NCBI RefSeq assembly: GCF_014694405.1
Contig: NZ_JAAUWV010000001.1
Span: forward strand, 1-64,000
Reading direction: 5' to 3'
Source: Pseudoalteromonas sp. S16_S37
GTDB lineage: Bacteria; Pseudomonadota; Gammaproteobacteria; Enterobacterales; Alteromonadaceae
DNA length: 64,000 nucleotides
Under the pieces are notes generated by a model. The model saw nothing but the letters and a program-made list of their open reading frames with translations. It did no database searches and was not told where the DNA came from. Both the position numbers and the translations under genes were made by a program. This document shows, one piece after another, positions 42,934 through 52,270 of this stretch (position 1 is the first letter of the stretch; the number at the start of each line of letters is the position of its first letter).

Positions 42934-44367
42934 ATGAGTTTGTTAACAGAGCTAAACCATTCACTGATAGCGGGCGAGGCATACACAGGGGAGCGGCACT
43001 TTTGTGTGTTGAATCCAGCTAATGATGAGCAACTAGCTTATGTGTCAGAAGTGGACGAGCAAGGCGTAGAGTTGGCTCTGAACAGCGCGTTGGCTACATT
43101 TAGTGCGTTAAAACAAACAAGTGCAGCACAGCGCAGTGAGGTGCTACAGCGTTGGTTTGAATTGGTGATTGAGCACAAACCAATGTTGGCACGTTTGCTC
43201 ACACAAGAGCAGGGTAAGCCACTACAAGAGGCCATGGGAGAAGTCGACTATGCTGCTGGTTTTATCCAGTGGTTTGCTGAGCAAGCTAAGCGCTGCTATG
43301 GCGAGATTATTCCAGCCAATGATCCACAACATCAGCTAAGCACTGTTAAGCAAGGTGTGGGTGTGGTGCTTGGTATCACACCGTGGAATTTTCCGCTGGC
43401 GATGATCACCCGCAAAGTGGCACCTGCGTATGCCGCAGGCTGTAGCTTTATTTTAAAGCCATCGGAGCAGACCCCATTAAGTGCCATTGCGCTGGCAAAA
43501 CTTGCCCTCGAAGCGGGTATGGAGAAGGGGGCGTTCCAAGTACTCCTCACCTCTGATTCAGCAGGGATAATCAAACCTCTGTGCGACAATCCGGATATCC
43601 GCAAGCTGACTTTTACAGGCTCAACAAAGGTTGGGGCTACCTTACTTTCTCAGTGTGCAGGCACAATTAAGCGCACGTCTATGGAACTAGGTGGCAATGC
43701 GCCGTTTATTATTTTTGAATCAGCAAATATAGATCATGCAATCACTGGTTTAATGGCAGCTAAATTTAGAAATGCTGGGCAAACTTGTGTTGCTGCCAAC
43801 CGACTTTTAATTCAACAAAGTATTGAACAAGCGGTATTAGCGCATCTCGTAAAAGCAGTAGCACAACTCGTTGTTGGTGATGGTCTAAGCGAAGGGGTAG
43901 ACATTGGCCCGCTGATCACCCTTGAAGCAAAACAAAAGGCGCAAAAACTTGTTGCTGAAGCGGTTGAGCAAGGGGCAAAGGTTGTGTACCAAGGAGAAGA
44001 GCTAGGTGGCTGCTTTATGGCTCCGATGATTTTAACAGGGGTAACACCGCAAATGCAGATTGCCCAACAAGAGATCTTTGCACCGGTGGTCAGTGTTATG
44101 TCATTTACTGATGAAAGGCAGGCTTTGAGTATCGCCAATGGTGTAAAAGAGGGGCTTGCGGCATATTTTTATTCGCAGGATGTCTCACAAATACACCGAG
44201 TGTCTATGTCTCTTGAATACGGTATGGTAGGTATTAACGAGGGGATGGTCTCTAACCCTGTAGCGCCATTTGGCGGGGTAAAACATTCAGGTTTAGGTCG
44301 TGAAGGCGCTCATCAAGGGTTAGATGAGTATCTTGATATTAAATATCTATGCCAAAAGTTTGATTAG
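42934..44367 (+). CDS. gabD: NAD(P)-dependent succinate-semialdehyde dehydrogenase family protein
   Basis: The 477-residue aldehyde dehydrogenase resembles GabD, which oxidises succinate semialdehyde to succinate at the end of GABA breakdown. The catalytic Glu is in SMELGGNAPFIIFES and the Cys in NAGQTCVAANRLL; LGITPWNFPLAMITRK and KPSEQTPLSAIALA are cofactor-site segments. It has an AGGAGG ribosome site. No gabT is nearby, so the substrate could be another semialdehyde. Confidence 0.88.
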   Translation: MSLLTELNHSLIAGEAYTGERHFCVLNPANDEQLAYVSEVDEQGVELALNSALATFSALKQTSAAQRSEVLQRWFELVIEHKPMLARLLTQEQGKPLQEAMGEVDYAAGFIQWFAEQAKRCYGEIIPANDPQHQLSTVKQGVGVVLGITPWNFPLAMITRKVAPAYAAGCSFILKPSEQTPLSAIALAKLALEAGMEKGAFQVLLTSDSAGIIKPLCDNPDIRKLTFTGSTKVGATLLSQCAGTIKRTSMELGGNAPFIIFESANIDHAITGLMAAKFRNAGQTCVAANRLLIQQSIEQAVLAHLVKAVAQLVVGDGLSEGVDIGPLITLEAKQKAQKLVAEAVEQGAKVVYQGEELGGCFMAPMILTGVTPQMQIAQQEIFAPVVSVMSFTDERQALSIANGVKEGLAAYFYSQDVSQIHRVSMSLEYGMVGINEGMVSNPVAPFGGVKHSGLGREGAHQGLDEYLDIKYLCQKFD

Positions 44368-44454
44368 CGCTATTTTTGCAATGACTTTTCATTAGTTGTA
44401 AAGAGAGATACACTTTCGCGTCTGATTACTTTTTTATCTTTTTTGCAAGGAGCA

Positions 44455-45336
44455 ATGTCGTTGCAACAACTAGTAGACGCCCCTACATTAGTGATATTAG
44501 CTGCTGGCTTAGGTAGCCGCTTTGGTGGTAACAAGCAAATAGCGCTATTACCCGGTATTGAGCGCACCATTATGGAGTTAAGCATTGAAGATGCTTTTGC
44601 GGCGGGTGTAAGGCGTACGGTATTAGTGATCAATGCGCACATTCGACAAACCATTGAACAGCAAATATTACCGCGCTTACCGAAAGAGCTTGAAGTAATT
44701 TTGGTTGAGCAGCGTGTGAGCGATGTGCCTGAGCAGTTCATTGAACTAGCCAAACAACGCGAAAAACCTTGGGGAACAGGGCATGCATTGTTAACGGCAA
44801 AGCCTCATATCACAGGGCCCGCCATTGTTATTACGGCTGATGATTACTATGGCAAACAAGCATATATCCAGATGGTTCGTCACTTTCAACATTATCCTCA
44901 CAATATGGCTATGGTCGCTTATGCGTTGGCTGACACGCTTTCGTCGTTAGGAGGAGTTAACCGAGGGATATGCCAGTTACAAGGCAATAGACTCGTTGCT
45001 GTTAAAGAATATAAAAATATCCAAAAGAGCGAACGAGAGATAGTCGGGGAGCTCGACAGTAATGTTCACATTTTGCCAGGCACAGCATTGGCCTCAATGA
45101 CATTTTGGGGCGTAACAGAGGCTCTTTTTGCTGAACTTGAGTGTGGCTTTAACGAGTTTCTAAGAACTTATGACAGCGATGTCAAAAAAGAGTATTATTT
45201 ACCGAATTGTATAGAACGATGTATCGTATCAAAACATATGGACTTGACTGTCTATTCAGCAGAAGATCATTGGTATGGCGTTACGTTTAAAGAAGAATTA
45301 GCAGCGGTGGCAGGAAAAATAAATGAACAACGCTAA
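44455..45336 (+). CDS. Sugar-phosphate nucleotidyltransferase family protein
   Basis: The 293-residue NTP-transferase-fold protein opens with MSLQQLVDAPTLVILAAGLG and the diphosphate loop GSRFGGNK; ITADDYYG is the metal-binding Asp region. It probably joins a sugar-1-phosphate to UTP or another NTP. ATG 44455 follows AAGGAG very closely; TTG 44461 has better spacing. It overlaps the kinase gene by 14 bases. With a sugar-1-kinase-like protein and a GH109 glycosidase next to it, a GalNAc or GlcNAc role is the best guess. Confidence 0.75.
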   Translation: MSLQQLVDAPTLVILAAGLGSRFGGNKQIALLPGIERTIMELSIEDAFAAGVRRTVLVINAHIRQTIEQQILPRLPKELEVILVEQRVSDVPEQFIELAKQREKPWGTGHALLTAKPHITGPAIVITADDYYGKQAYIQMVRHFQHYPHNMAMVAYALADTLSSLGGVNRGICQLQGNRLVAVKEYKNIQKSEREIVGELDSNVHILPGTALASMTFWGVTEALFAELECGFNEFLRTYDSDVKKEYYLPNCIERCIVSKHMDLTVYSAEDHWYGVTFKEELAAVAGKINEQR

Positions 45337-46462
45337 TAATGAGAGTGAGGCTCTCAACAGTTGTATGCCATTAGTCAATGAGGTTAGCATGGAAAATAGT
45401 GCAGTAGCGGCACAACTATCACAACAATTTGGGTTGGCAGGTGAGCAACCCGTAATGAACCCAATTGGCAATGGCCACATTAATACGACGATGTTGCTTA
45501 AAGATGGCAAGCAAGCGGTAGTAGTACAAAAACTAAATACAGATGTATTCCCAAAGCCTGAGCACTTGGTAGAAAACGCCAGAGCTATTGAACAGCACTT
45601 GGCTGAAAAAGCCAATAATGGCGAATATAGTTTAAATATAATTAAGCACTTACCAACGGTAGAAAATGACTACTTAGTGAATTTAAGCGGTGGTGTATGG
45701 CGAGCATTAGAATTCATTGGCGGCAGTTATAGTGAAGATGTGGTCGATTCAATCGACAAAGCACAAACTGCGGCCAATGCATTTGGATTGTTTGCCAAAG
45801 CGCTTGAAGATTTTGAAGCGCAGCAATTACATCATGTTATCCCCGATTTTCATAATCTAGCTAAGCGCATTGAAACATTTGAGAAAGTGCTGGCGGATGA
45901 TGCTCATGGGCGTGCTGCACACTGTGAAGATGTTATCGCATTTTGCCAATCTCAGTTTTCTCTCGCCGATGAGTTACAAAGTACATGCAAAACAATTCCG
46001 TTGAGACCTTGCCATAACGATACAAAAATCAACAATATGTTGTTTTGTAGCAAAACCAACGAAAGCAAAGCGGTTATCGATATGGATACCTGTATGCCTG
46101 GTTATTGGTTGTTTGACTTTGGTGATATGGTACGAACGTTTTGCTCTCCTGAGGCGGAAGATTCGCTCAACTTAGATAATGTGATTGTGCGAGAAGAGAT
46201 TTTTAGCGCAATAGTAAAAGGCTATGTTGAGCCTCTTGCCGATGTCTTAACTACACAGGAAAAGCAAAGTTTTCTGCTAGGCGCTAAAGTAATGCCGTTT
46301 ATGATAGGTTTACGTTTTTTGACCGACTATTTAGATGGTGATAATTATTTTGCAACTCATCGAGCGCAACACAATCTGCAACGTGCTCGCAATCAGTTCA
46401 AGCTATATCAAGACGTTTTAGCCAAAGAAAAAACGCTAGCACGCATTTTGTCTCAGTATTAA
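45323..46462 (+). CDS. APH-fold kinase (N-acetylhexosamine 1-kinase-like)
   Basis: The 379-residue aminoglycoside-phosphotransferase-fold kinase has its catalytic loop in LRPCHNDTKINNMLF and the metal Asp in AVIDMDTCMPGYWLFDFGDM. The N-terminal MNPIGNGHINTTMLL is the ATP loop region. The pattern resembles NahK, which phosphorylates GlcNAc or GalNAc at C1. The nucleotidyltransferase encoded before it would use that product. Translation is coupled by overlap. Other sugar or choline-type substrates cannot be excluded. Confidence 0.72.
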   Translation: MNNANNESEALNSCMPLVNEVSMENSAVAAQLSQQFGLAGEQPVMNPIGNGHINTTMLLKDGKQAVVVQKLNTDVFPKPEHLVENARAIEQHLAEKANNGEYSLNIIKHLPTVENDYLVNLSGGVWRALEFIGGSYSEDVVDSIDKAQTAANAFGLFAKALEDFEAQQLHHVIPDFHNLAKRIETFEKVLADDAHGRAAHCEDVIAFCQSQFSLADELQSTCKTIPLRPCHNDTKINNMLFCSKTNESKAVIDMDTCMPGYWLFDFGDMVRTFCSPEAEDSLNLDNVIVREEIFSAIVKGYVEPLADVLTTQEKQSFLLGAKVMPFMIGLRFLTDYLDGDNYFATHRAQHNLQRARNQFKLYQDVLAKEKTLARILSQY

Positions 46463-46468
46463 TCAAAT

Positions 46469-46500
46469 AACACAAGGCGGTAAAAGTGCCTTGTGTTTTT
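46469..46500 (+). terminator. Intrinsic terminator
   Basis: AACACAAGGC, a nine-base loop, GCCTTGTGTT and TTT. It separates the kinase gene from the GH109 gene, so the latter has its own promoter. Confidence 0.8.
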
Positions 46501-46589
46501 AAGCTCCCGTTACTTAATCGCATTCACTTTGCATTGTTACTCAGATGGGGTAGCTTGCTAGGTGAAGTATCTTTTAAGGAACAATCATA

Positions 46590-47972
46590 ATGACAAAAAT
46601 GAATCGCCGTGATTTTTTAAAAGCCGCGGGGAGTGCTGTTGGTGCTGCTGCGCTTACCACAACGTTATCTGGATGCGCCCAGCATAATGCATCAAATATA
46701 GCGCCATCTCGCCAAGGTCGTTCAGTTATGGGACTGGTGAGCGAGAAACTAGATATCGTACGAGTGGCATTTATTGGCGTAGGCCAGCGTGGCTTTGGTC
46801 ATGTAAAAAGAATGAGCCAGATAGAAGGTACACGCATCGTGGCGATTTGTGATACCCATGACGAAGAGCTCAATCGTTCGGTTAATTATCTGCTTGAGCA
46901 AGGTTTGCAAAAGCCTAGCGTGTATACTGGGGCTGAACTGGCTTATCAAGATATGATCGCGCGCGATGATATTGATATTGTGATTATTTCCACGCCATGG
47001 AAATGGCATGCACCAATGGCAATCGATACCATGAACAGCAACAAACATGCGTTTGTAGAAGTTCCTTTGGCGCTGAGCGTAGAAGAAATGTGGGACATAG
47101 TCGACACGGCTGAGCGCACGCAACGTCATTGTATGATGATGGAAAATGTCAACTATGGTCGTGATGAGTTGATGGTGCTCAATATGGTTCGACAAGGGCT
47201 ATTTGGTGAGCTACTGCACGGCGAAGCCGCGTATATTCATGAACTACGTTGGCAAATGAAAGAGGTTGAACATAAAACAGGGTCTTGGCGTACGGATTGG
47301 CATACCAAGCGTAATGGCAACTTGTATCCTACCCATGGTCTTGGGCCAGTATCTCAGTACATGAATATCAACCGAGGTGACCGTTTTGACTATTTGACCT
47401 CAATGAGTTCTCCGTCTTTGGGTCGCACAGCATATGCTAAACGTGAATTTGCAGCAGATCATCAGCGCAACCAAGCAAAGTATATTGCAGGTGATATGAA
47501 CACCACGATGATCAAAACCGTGCAAGGTAGAAGTATCATGGTGCAGCACGATACAACAACACCAAGGCCTTACTCTAGGCATAATCTCATTCAAGGCACG
47601 AACGGTGTATTTGCCGGTTTTCCAAATCGTATCGCACTTGAGCAAGATGGTAACAAGAGCTTTCATGAGTGGGATTATGAGATGCAAACTTGGTACGACA
47701 AATACGATCATCCACTTTGGCTGAGAATGGGCGAAGAAGCTCAGCGCAATGGCGGGCATGGTGGTATGGACTTTTTGATGTTTTGGCGCATGATTTATTG
47801 TTTGCGCAATGGTGAGCCGCTCGACCAAGATGTATATGATGGTGCTGCGTGGTCAGTGATATCACCACTTTCAGCTCAATCAGTGGCAAATAGAAGCGCT
47901 GCTATTGATATTCCTGATTTTACTCGTGGTGCCTGGCAGCAAGGCAAACCATTAGGCATAGTTGGGGCGTAA
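46590..47972 (+). CDS. GH109-family glycosidase (alpha-N-acetylgalactosaminidase-like), Tat-exported lipoprotein
   Basis: The 460-residue Gfo/Idh/MocA-fold protein has a twin-arginine signal ([20 protein letters not shown]) ending in a lipobox (LSGC). The NAD site is [20 protein letters not shown]. Blocks [40 protein letters not shown] and [20 protein letters not shown] are the hallmark of glycoside hydrolase family 109, which splits alpha-GalNAc linkages with bound NAD. It probably works in the periplasm on GalNAc-bearing glycans, and the kinase/nucleotidyltransferase pair could recycle the sugar. AAGGAAC precedes ATG 46590. Confidence 0.88.
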   Translation: MTKMNRRDFLKAAGSAVGAAALTTTLSGCAQHNASNIAPSRQGRSVMGLVSEKLDIVRVAFIGVGQRGFGHVKRMSQIEGTRIVAICDTHDEELNRSVNYLLEQGLQKPSVYTGAELAYQDMIARDDIDIVIISTPWKWHAPMAIDTMNSNKHAFVEVPLALSVEEMWDIVDTAERTQRHCMMMENVNYGRDELMVLNMVRQGLFGELLHGEAAYIHELRWQMKEVEHKTGSWRTDWHTKRNGNLYPTHGLGPVSQYMNINRGDRFDYLTSMSSPSLGRTAYAKREFAADHQRNQAKYIAGDMNTTMIKTVQGRSIMVQHDTTTPRPYSRHNLIQGTNGVFAGFPNRIALEQDGNKSFHEWDYEMQTWYDKYDHPLWLRMGEEAQRNGGHGGMDFLMFWRMIYCLRNGEPLDQDVYDGAAWSVISPLSAQSVANRSAAIDIPDFTRGAWQQGKPLGIVGA

Positions 47973-48004
47973 ACTTGCGCCCATGATTTCAAGTAGCAAT
48001 AGTA

Positions 48005-48511
48005 ATGATAAACAAACTAATACTTTTCGTATTTATCACTATCGGGTTGAGCGCTTGTCAATCAAGCCCCAACACAACTGAGTTAGAGAATACCTTAGAG
48101 CAGTATATTGAAGTGTTTCAAAAACGTCAGAACTTTGAGCAGTTCCTGTCATTTTACGCCCCAGATGCACAGCTTGAGGATATGCTGTACGGACACTATG
48201 CCAGCAATCGTCAAGGCATAGCAGAGTTTTATGACTGGCCAAATAGCAAATTAACAGTACTGGAGGGCATGCCGCTTTTTTCAGTGGATCAGCAAGTGGT
48301 TGATAATCTCCAAAGAGTAGCGATTTTTTCTGGGGTGTTTCATCGCTTTTCTTATTTTGGAAAAGAATTAGGGCCTTGGCGGTTTTTAATTAAGTTACAG
48401 TTTAATGAGCAAGGAAAAATTATTTATCAACAAGACTGGATAAATTACACACCTCGTTCCTTAATTACACAGAGCAAAAATTTGAATGTGCCAGTGCAAG
48501 CTAACGATTAA
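48005..48511 (+). CDS. SnoaL-like lipoprotein
   Basis: The 168-residue protein has a lipoprotein signal (MINKLILFVFITIGLSACQS; lipobox LSAC) and a single SnoaL/NTF2-like domain (EQYIEVFQKRQNFEQFLSFY, FLIKLQFNEQGKIIYQQDWI). NTF2-like domains bind small molecules or act as isomerases; the role is unknown. Starts 32 bp after the GH109 gene and precedes the thiamine-related genes. Confidence 0.75.
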   Translation: MINKLILFVFITIGLSACQSSPNTTELENTLEQYIEVFQKRQNFEQFLSFYAPDAQLEDMLYGHYASNRQGIAEFYDWPNSKLTVLEGMPLFSVDQQVVDNLQRVAIFSGVFHRFSYFGKELGPWRFLIKLQFNEQGKIIYQQDWINYTPRSLITQSKNLNVPVQAND

Positions 48512-48523
48512 TAAGGAAAATAC

Positions 48524-48772
48524 ATGAAAATATCAGTAGAGATCAGTAAATACCCCTTACACGAAGATTATATTCCTTTCATTAAAGACTTTATTGAACG
48601 TTTAAATCAGCACTCGGAACTTAAAGTTGTTACTAACTGCATGTCTACCCAAGTATTTGGCGAGTATGATGTCGTTATGCCTTTGTTGCAAACACATATG
48701 AAGCAGTCTTTTGAAGCATATGGAAAAATTGTGTTTGTGTGTAAATTTATATGCGGTGATTTGTCAGCCTAA
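48524..48772 (+). CDS. YkoF/MTH1187-type thiamine-binding protein
   Basis: The 82-residue protein matches the YkoF-like (MTH1187) family: MKISVEISKYPLHEDYIPFI at the start, NCMSTQVFGEYDVVM in the middle and GKIVFVCKFICGD at the end. Members bind thiamine or its hydroxymethylpyrimidine part. It shares one base with the PnuC-family start (TAATG), so the two are coupled. Confidence 0.75.
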   Translation: MKISVEISKYPLHEDYIPFIKDFIERLNQHSELKVVTNCMSTQVFGEYDVVMPLLQTHMKQSFEAYGKIVFVCKFICGDLSA

Positions 48773-49398
48773 TGCCAGAGTCATTTTCAGTGTTTTTAAG
48801 CACACTAGTAACTTCCTCTTATTGGGAGTATACGGCAGTGCTGTTGGGCTTTACGTATGTGGTGTTAGCCGTGCGAGAAAGCCTGTGGTGTTGGTATGCT
48901 GGGTTTGTAAGTACTGCGATGTATGCACTTATGTACTGGCATGGAAGCTTATTGGTTGAGTCAATTCTGAATTTCTATTATATGCTCATGGCGGTGATGG
49001 GATGGTGGGTCTGGCGACAGGGTACTATAAACACCCCGTTGCCTATCGTATCTTGGTCTTTGCAAGTTCATCTGTGTATCATTGTGCTAACTTCTTTGTT
49101 TGCCATATTTCTCGGCGCATTGATGCAAGAGTTCTCAAGTGATATCGGGTTCAGCTATGTGGAGAGTTTTACACTGTGTTTTGCTGTTGTTGTGACTTAT
49201 TTGGTCGTAAGAAAAGTACTAGAAAACTGGCTATATTGGATTGTTATTAACATGGCGCCCATGTATTTATATTTTATGAAAGGATATTATCCGACTTTGG
49301 CTTTGGCAATGCTGCTTACCTTGATTTCTTGTGTTGGCTATAAGTGCTGGTACGAGAGTTATGAGCTTAGACAAGGTAAAACACTTGCAAACCTGTAG
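48772..49398 (+). CDS. PnuC-family vitamin transporter (probable thiamine, PnuT)
   Basis: The 208-residue protein has about 7 membrane helices and the PnuC pattern (WEYTAVLLGFTYVVLAVRES, then WWVWRQG and NMAPMYLYFMKGYYPTLALA). PnuC carries nicotinamide riboside and PnuT carries thiamine; both are facilitators that rely on a kinase to trap the vitamin. The flanking thiamine-binding protein and kinase point to thiamine. No TPP riboswitch was found upstream. Confidence 0.82.
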   Translation: MPESFSVFLSTLVTSSYWEYTAVLLGFTYVVLAVRESLWCWYAGFVSTAMYALMYWHGSLLVESILNFYYMLMAVMGWWVWRQGTINTPLPIVSWSLQVHLCIIVLTSLFAIFLGALMQEFSSDIGFSYVESFTLCFAVVVTYLVVRKVLENWLYWIVINMAPMYLYFMKGYYPTLALAMLLTLISCVGYKCWYESYELRQGKTLANL

Positions 49399-50215
49399 TC
49401 TTAACAGCCAAGTAATGCTTGATTATTTTCGAGCGTTAATGCCAGATGTGCGCGTTTTTAAGCTAACTCCTTTGGGAAAAGGCCTGAGTAACGATAACTT
49501 TTTGATAGAGTCTTCAATAGGTCCTCTACTTTTGAAAAGTTATAGAGACAACTTTCCTATCTTGGCTTTAAACTCTCAGCTGCAATTGGCTCACTGTCAT
49601 GAAGTGACCGCGAAAGTGCATGCTTGGAGCGAAGCAATGCGCATCGCCGTTTTTGAGTTTTTACCTGGTATTGACTCTCCTACAACGCTGACGAAAGAGC
49701 TGCTGCAAACCGTCATAACTGTGCATCAATTTGAGCCATCATCATTAGAAGCTAATTACCTAGATATTATCCCACTGCTTAAGCCGTTAGAGAAAAGCTT
49801 GGTAGGCAATGTAAAAGAAGCGTTGGCATGGAGTATCGCCCAGCTTGAACAACACCCTAAAACACAGGCCTTTTGCCACAATGACCTTGTCCGTGAGAAT
49901 TTAATTATAAGTAAGGAAAGGACAAAAATAATCGACTTTGAATATTGTGCTTCTAACGATATTTTTTTCGATTTAGCTGCATTATGTTGTAGTTTTGACA
50001 TGACAATGAGCCAAAGCAGTAACATGCTAGCGCTTTATTACGACTTACAACAGCAACCCTTGCCTGAATACGCGGACATTAAACTAGCCGCGTATCGGTG
50101 CGGATATTTGCTTTTAAGCATTCAATGGTATGAACAAAGAGGTTATGTTGAGCTGGCAGATCCCTTGCTGCGTCAATTAGATCAATGTGTGGCTCAAATT
50201 CCACCAAGTCGTTGA
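49361..50215 (+). CDS. APH-fold kinase (thiamine kinase-like)
   Basis: The 284-residue protein has the phosphotransferase catalytic loop FCHNDLVRENLII and metal Asp in IIDFEYCASNDIFFDLAALC; KGLSNDNFLIES is the ATP loop. It resembles ThiK/choline-kinase-like proteins. By position it would trap thiamine imported by the PnuC-family protein. ATG 49361 (GAGAG upstream) overlaps the transporter gene by 38 bases; ATG 49415 is an alternative. Confidence 0.75.
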   Translation: MSLDKVKHLQTCSLNSQVMLDYFRALMPDVRVFKLTPLGKGLSNDNFLIESSIGPLLLKSYRDNFPILALNSQLQLAHCHEVTAKVHAWSEAMRIAVFEFLPGIDSPTTLTKELLQTVITVHQFEPSSLEANYLDIIPLLKPLEKSLVGNVKEALAWSIAQLEQHPKTQAFCHNDLVRENLIISKERTKIIDFEYCASNDIFFDLAALCCSFDMTMSQSSNMLALYYDLQQQPLPEYADIKLAAYRCGYLLLSIQWYEQRGYVELADPLLRQLDQCVAQIPPSR

Positions 50216-50376
50216 GCTAGCTCTTTATACTTTTCAACATCAGATTTATCAAAAATAGGGTGCCCTTGAGGGTCTTGGTCTTTTGCCACGAGTAAGTTTT
50301 CTCTTGCAAGACGTTTTACGCGTTCAACTTTAACACCCAAAAATTCAGCAACTTGCTCAGTAGTCATAGGGGTCAT
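50194..50376 (-). CDS. Small DNA-binding protein (excisionase/MerR-like HTH)
   Basis: From ATG 50376, with AAGAGGA 8 bases upstream, 60 residues are encoded: MTPMTTEQVAEFLGVKVERV, then KRLARENLLVAKDQDPQGHP and FDKSDVEKYKEL. This is a helix-turn-helix_17 (excisionase-like) domain. It overlaps the end of the kinase gene tail to tail by 22 bases. The frame is open to 50478 but the ribosome site decides the start. Targets are unknown. Confidence 0.72.
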   Translation of the reverse strand: MTPMTTEQVAEFLGVKVERVKRLARENLLVAKDQDPQGHPIFDKSDVEKYKELAQRLGGI

Positions 50377-50621
50377 AAATAAAATCCTCTTGATGTATAA
50401 AATTGCAATGACGCTTTGTTGTATAAATGGTGCGACAGTTGCGTTGTCATTACCGATTACAGAGCCCAATCTAAACATCTGTATCTATTAAGCATAGTTA
50501 AATATCGTGTTTTTTGTGTCTTGTATAGTGTTTTTTTAAATTTTAGATTGTTTATTAATCATATAGCACACAAATACTAGTATTTATTTGGCTATGCCAT
50601 TATCATTGTCGCGACTGACGC

Positions 50622-50696
50622 GCTCTCGTGGTGAAATGGATATCACGTAGCTCTCCGGAAGCTAAGTTGCAGGTTCGATCCCCGCCGAGAGCGCCA
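50622..50696 (+). tRNA. tRNA-Arg (anticodon CCG)
   Basis: Acceptor stem GCTCTCG pairs with CGAGAGC, then G73 and an encoded CCA. D arm GTGA/TCAC, anticodon stem TAGCT/AGCTA with loop CTCCGGA (anticodon CCG at 50655-50657), T loop TTCGATC. The T stem GCAGG/CCCGC has one A-C mismatch. Length 75 bases. Confidence 0.93.
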
Positions 50697-50718
50697 GTGT
50701 CACTCTGCTAAGTTTGTT

Positions 50719-51693
50719 TTAAAGCCAATGTTTTGCCCTAAAGTAATAGCCAATTCCACCTGTTAATAAACACAACGCAATCACAAATAGTGCAAACGCA
50801 GAAGGCGATTCTGTCCCTGGTATACCACCGATATTAACGCCCAACAAACCTGTTAAAAACCCCAGCGGTAAGAAAAGCGCGGCAACGACTGACATTACAT
50901 ACATACGCTGGTTTAGTTGCTCACTGAGTTGGTTGGACAGACTATGCTGGATAACTTGTGCTCGTTCAATCGCTGACTCAAGCTCTTCCACATAACGGCT
51001 TAACGCGTTGTCAGCTTCATTAATTTTGTGTGCGGTGACGTCATCTAGCCACGGAAGCTGGCACTCTAGCAACTCACTAATAGCCACTTTTTGTGGTTTT
51101 AAATAACGTTTTAGGGCAATGGTTTGTCGTCGCGTGGTAGAAAGCACGGTTGCATCAATTTGACCATCATGGTTATCTAGAATGTCTTCGAAGATATCCA
51201 ACTGTTCATCTATTTGATAGATAACATCCTGCATTCTGGCTGTAAGCCTTTGAACTAGAGCACTTAAAAGCTCCGCTATATTCTTCGGACCTTTTCCCAT
51301 TTTTAAAGCGTTATGGATATCTTGTGCAGACATGAGCTGACGCTTTCGACAGGTTATTAAAATATGTTCATTTACAAAACAGCGAATAGACACCATATCT
51401 TCGGGACTTTGCTGTGGGTTTAAATTAACCCCTCGTAAAAATAATAACAGGCCATTCTCAGCTTGTGTGACACGAGGCCGAGTTTCATCGGTCGTCATTG
51501 CCTGCCACTCCCACTCCTCTAAGAATGGCTGGCTTTTAAACCAGTCAATGGTCTCGTTTGAACTATAATCAAAATGCAGCCAAACCGGTGTTTTTTGTGA
51601 CTGTAATTGGGTGATATCAGTGAGCTCATCAAGCGGTGTCGCGCCGCCTGAACCATCTAATTGTACTGCATGGACTAAACCTGAATTCATCAT
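50719..51693 (-). CDS. zntB: Zinc transporter ZntB (CorA family)
   Basis: The 324-residue CorA-superfamily protein has a large cytoplasmic domain and two C-terminal helices. The pore motif is GVN (TGLLGVNIGGIPGTESP) instead of CorA's GMN; ZntB-type members carry this kind of change and move zinc with protons. The start is ATG 51693 or 51690 after AAGGA; the frame is open to 51720. Convergent with the tRNA. Confidence 0.83.
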   Translation of the reverse strand: MMNSGLVHAVQLDGSGGATPLDELTDITQLQSQKTPVWLHFDYSSNETIDWFKSQPFLEEWEWQAMTTDETRPRVTQAENGLLLFLRGVNLNPQQSPEDMVSIRCFVNEHILITCRKRQLMSAQDIHNALKMGKGPKNIAELLSALVQRLTARMQDVIYQIDEQLDIFEDILDNHDGQIDATVLSTTRRQTIALKRYLKPQKVAISELLECQLPWLDDVTAHKINEADNALSRYVEELESAIERAQVIQHSLSNQLSEQLNQRMYVMSVVAALFLPLGFLTGLLGVNIGGIPGTESPSAFALFVIALCLLTGGIGYYFRAKHWL

Positions 51694-51833
51694 ACTTTCC
51701 TTTTCTTTTCTAGTTATCATGATTGTACAAAACTATTGATACTTCAATGTGATTTGCTAATTGTTTGGATAAATAATATTTGCTGTTATATGCTGGAAAT
51801 TACTGTATAAGACAGTTTTTTTAAGGAGCGAGT

Positions 51834-52268
51834 ATGTCTGACATGATAAATGTTGGTTGGCGTGAGTGGCTATCTTTACCTGAACTTGGGATAGCTCGCA
51901 TTAAAGCAAAGGTTGATACTGGCGCGCGCACTTCTTGTTTGCATGCATTTAAAGTTGAACAGTTTGATAAACAGGGCGAAGCATGGGTGAGATTTTGGAT
52001 GCATCCAGAGCAAGAGCGAACTGATGTTGAAGTGTACTGTGAAGCACCAATCAAAGATGAAAGACAAGTTACGGACTCTGGAGGCCACAAAGAAATGCGC
52101 TATGTTATAGAAAGTAACGTAGTGATTGCAGGACAAAGTTGGCCAATTGAACTAACTCTCACGAACCGTGACAACATGAAATTTAGAATGCTATTAGGAC
52201 GAACGGCGATGGCCGGACGTATTGTTGTAGACCCAAGCGCTTCGTATTTAACTAAAAAAACGGAATAA
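51834..52268 (+). CDS. rimB: RimB retropepsin-like protease
   Basis: The 144-residue protein is of the Zn_protease/ATP-dependent zinc protease family (RimB). The aspartic site is KVDTGARTS at about residues 26-34, and [16 protein letters not shown] is the closing strand pair. In Pseudomonas, RimB removes the poly-Glu tail that RimK adds to ribosomal protein S6. It lies 2 bp before rimK, which supports this pairing. Confidence 0.85.
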   Translation: MSDMINVGWREWLSLPELGIARIKAKVDTGARTSCLHAFKVEQFDKQGEAWVRFWMHPEQERTDVEVYCEAPIKDERQVTDSGGHKEMRYVIESNVVIAGQSWPIELTLTNRDNMKFRMLLGRTAMAGRIVVDPSASYLTKKTE

Positions 52269-52270
52269 CA

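Noticed and set aside
47973..48524. TPP riboswitch upstream of the thiamine-related genes
   Set aside because: Spacers are 12-32 bp and no THI-box-like sequence (CUGAGA) is present near them.
50616..50692. tRNA starting at GCGCTCT with an 8-base earlier register
   Set aside because: That register gives no encoded CCA and breaks the T-arm spacing; the 50622-50696 fold is complete.
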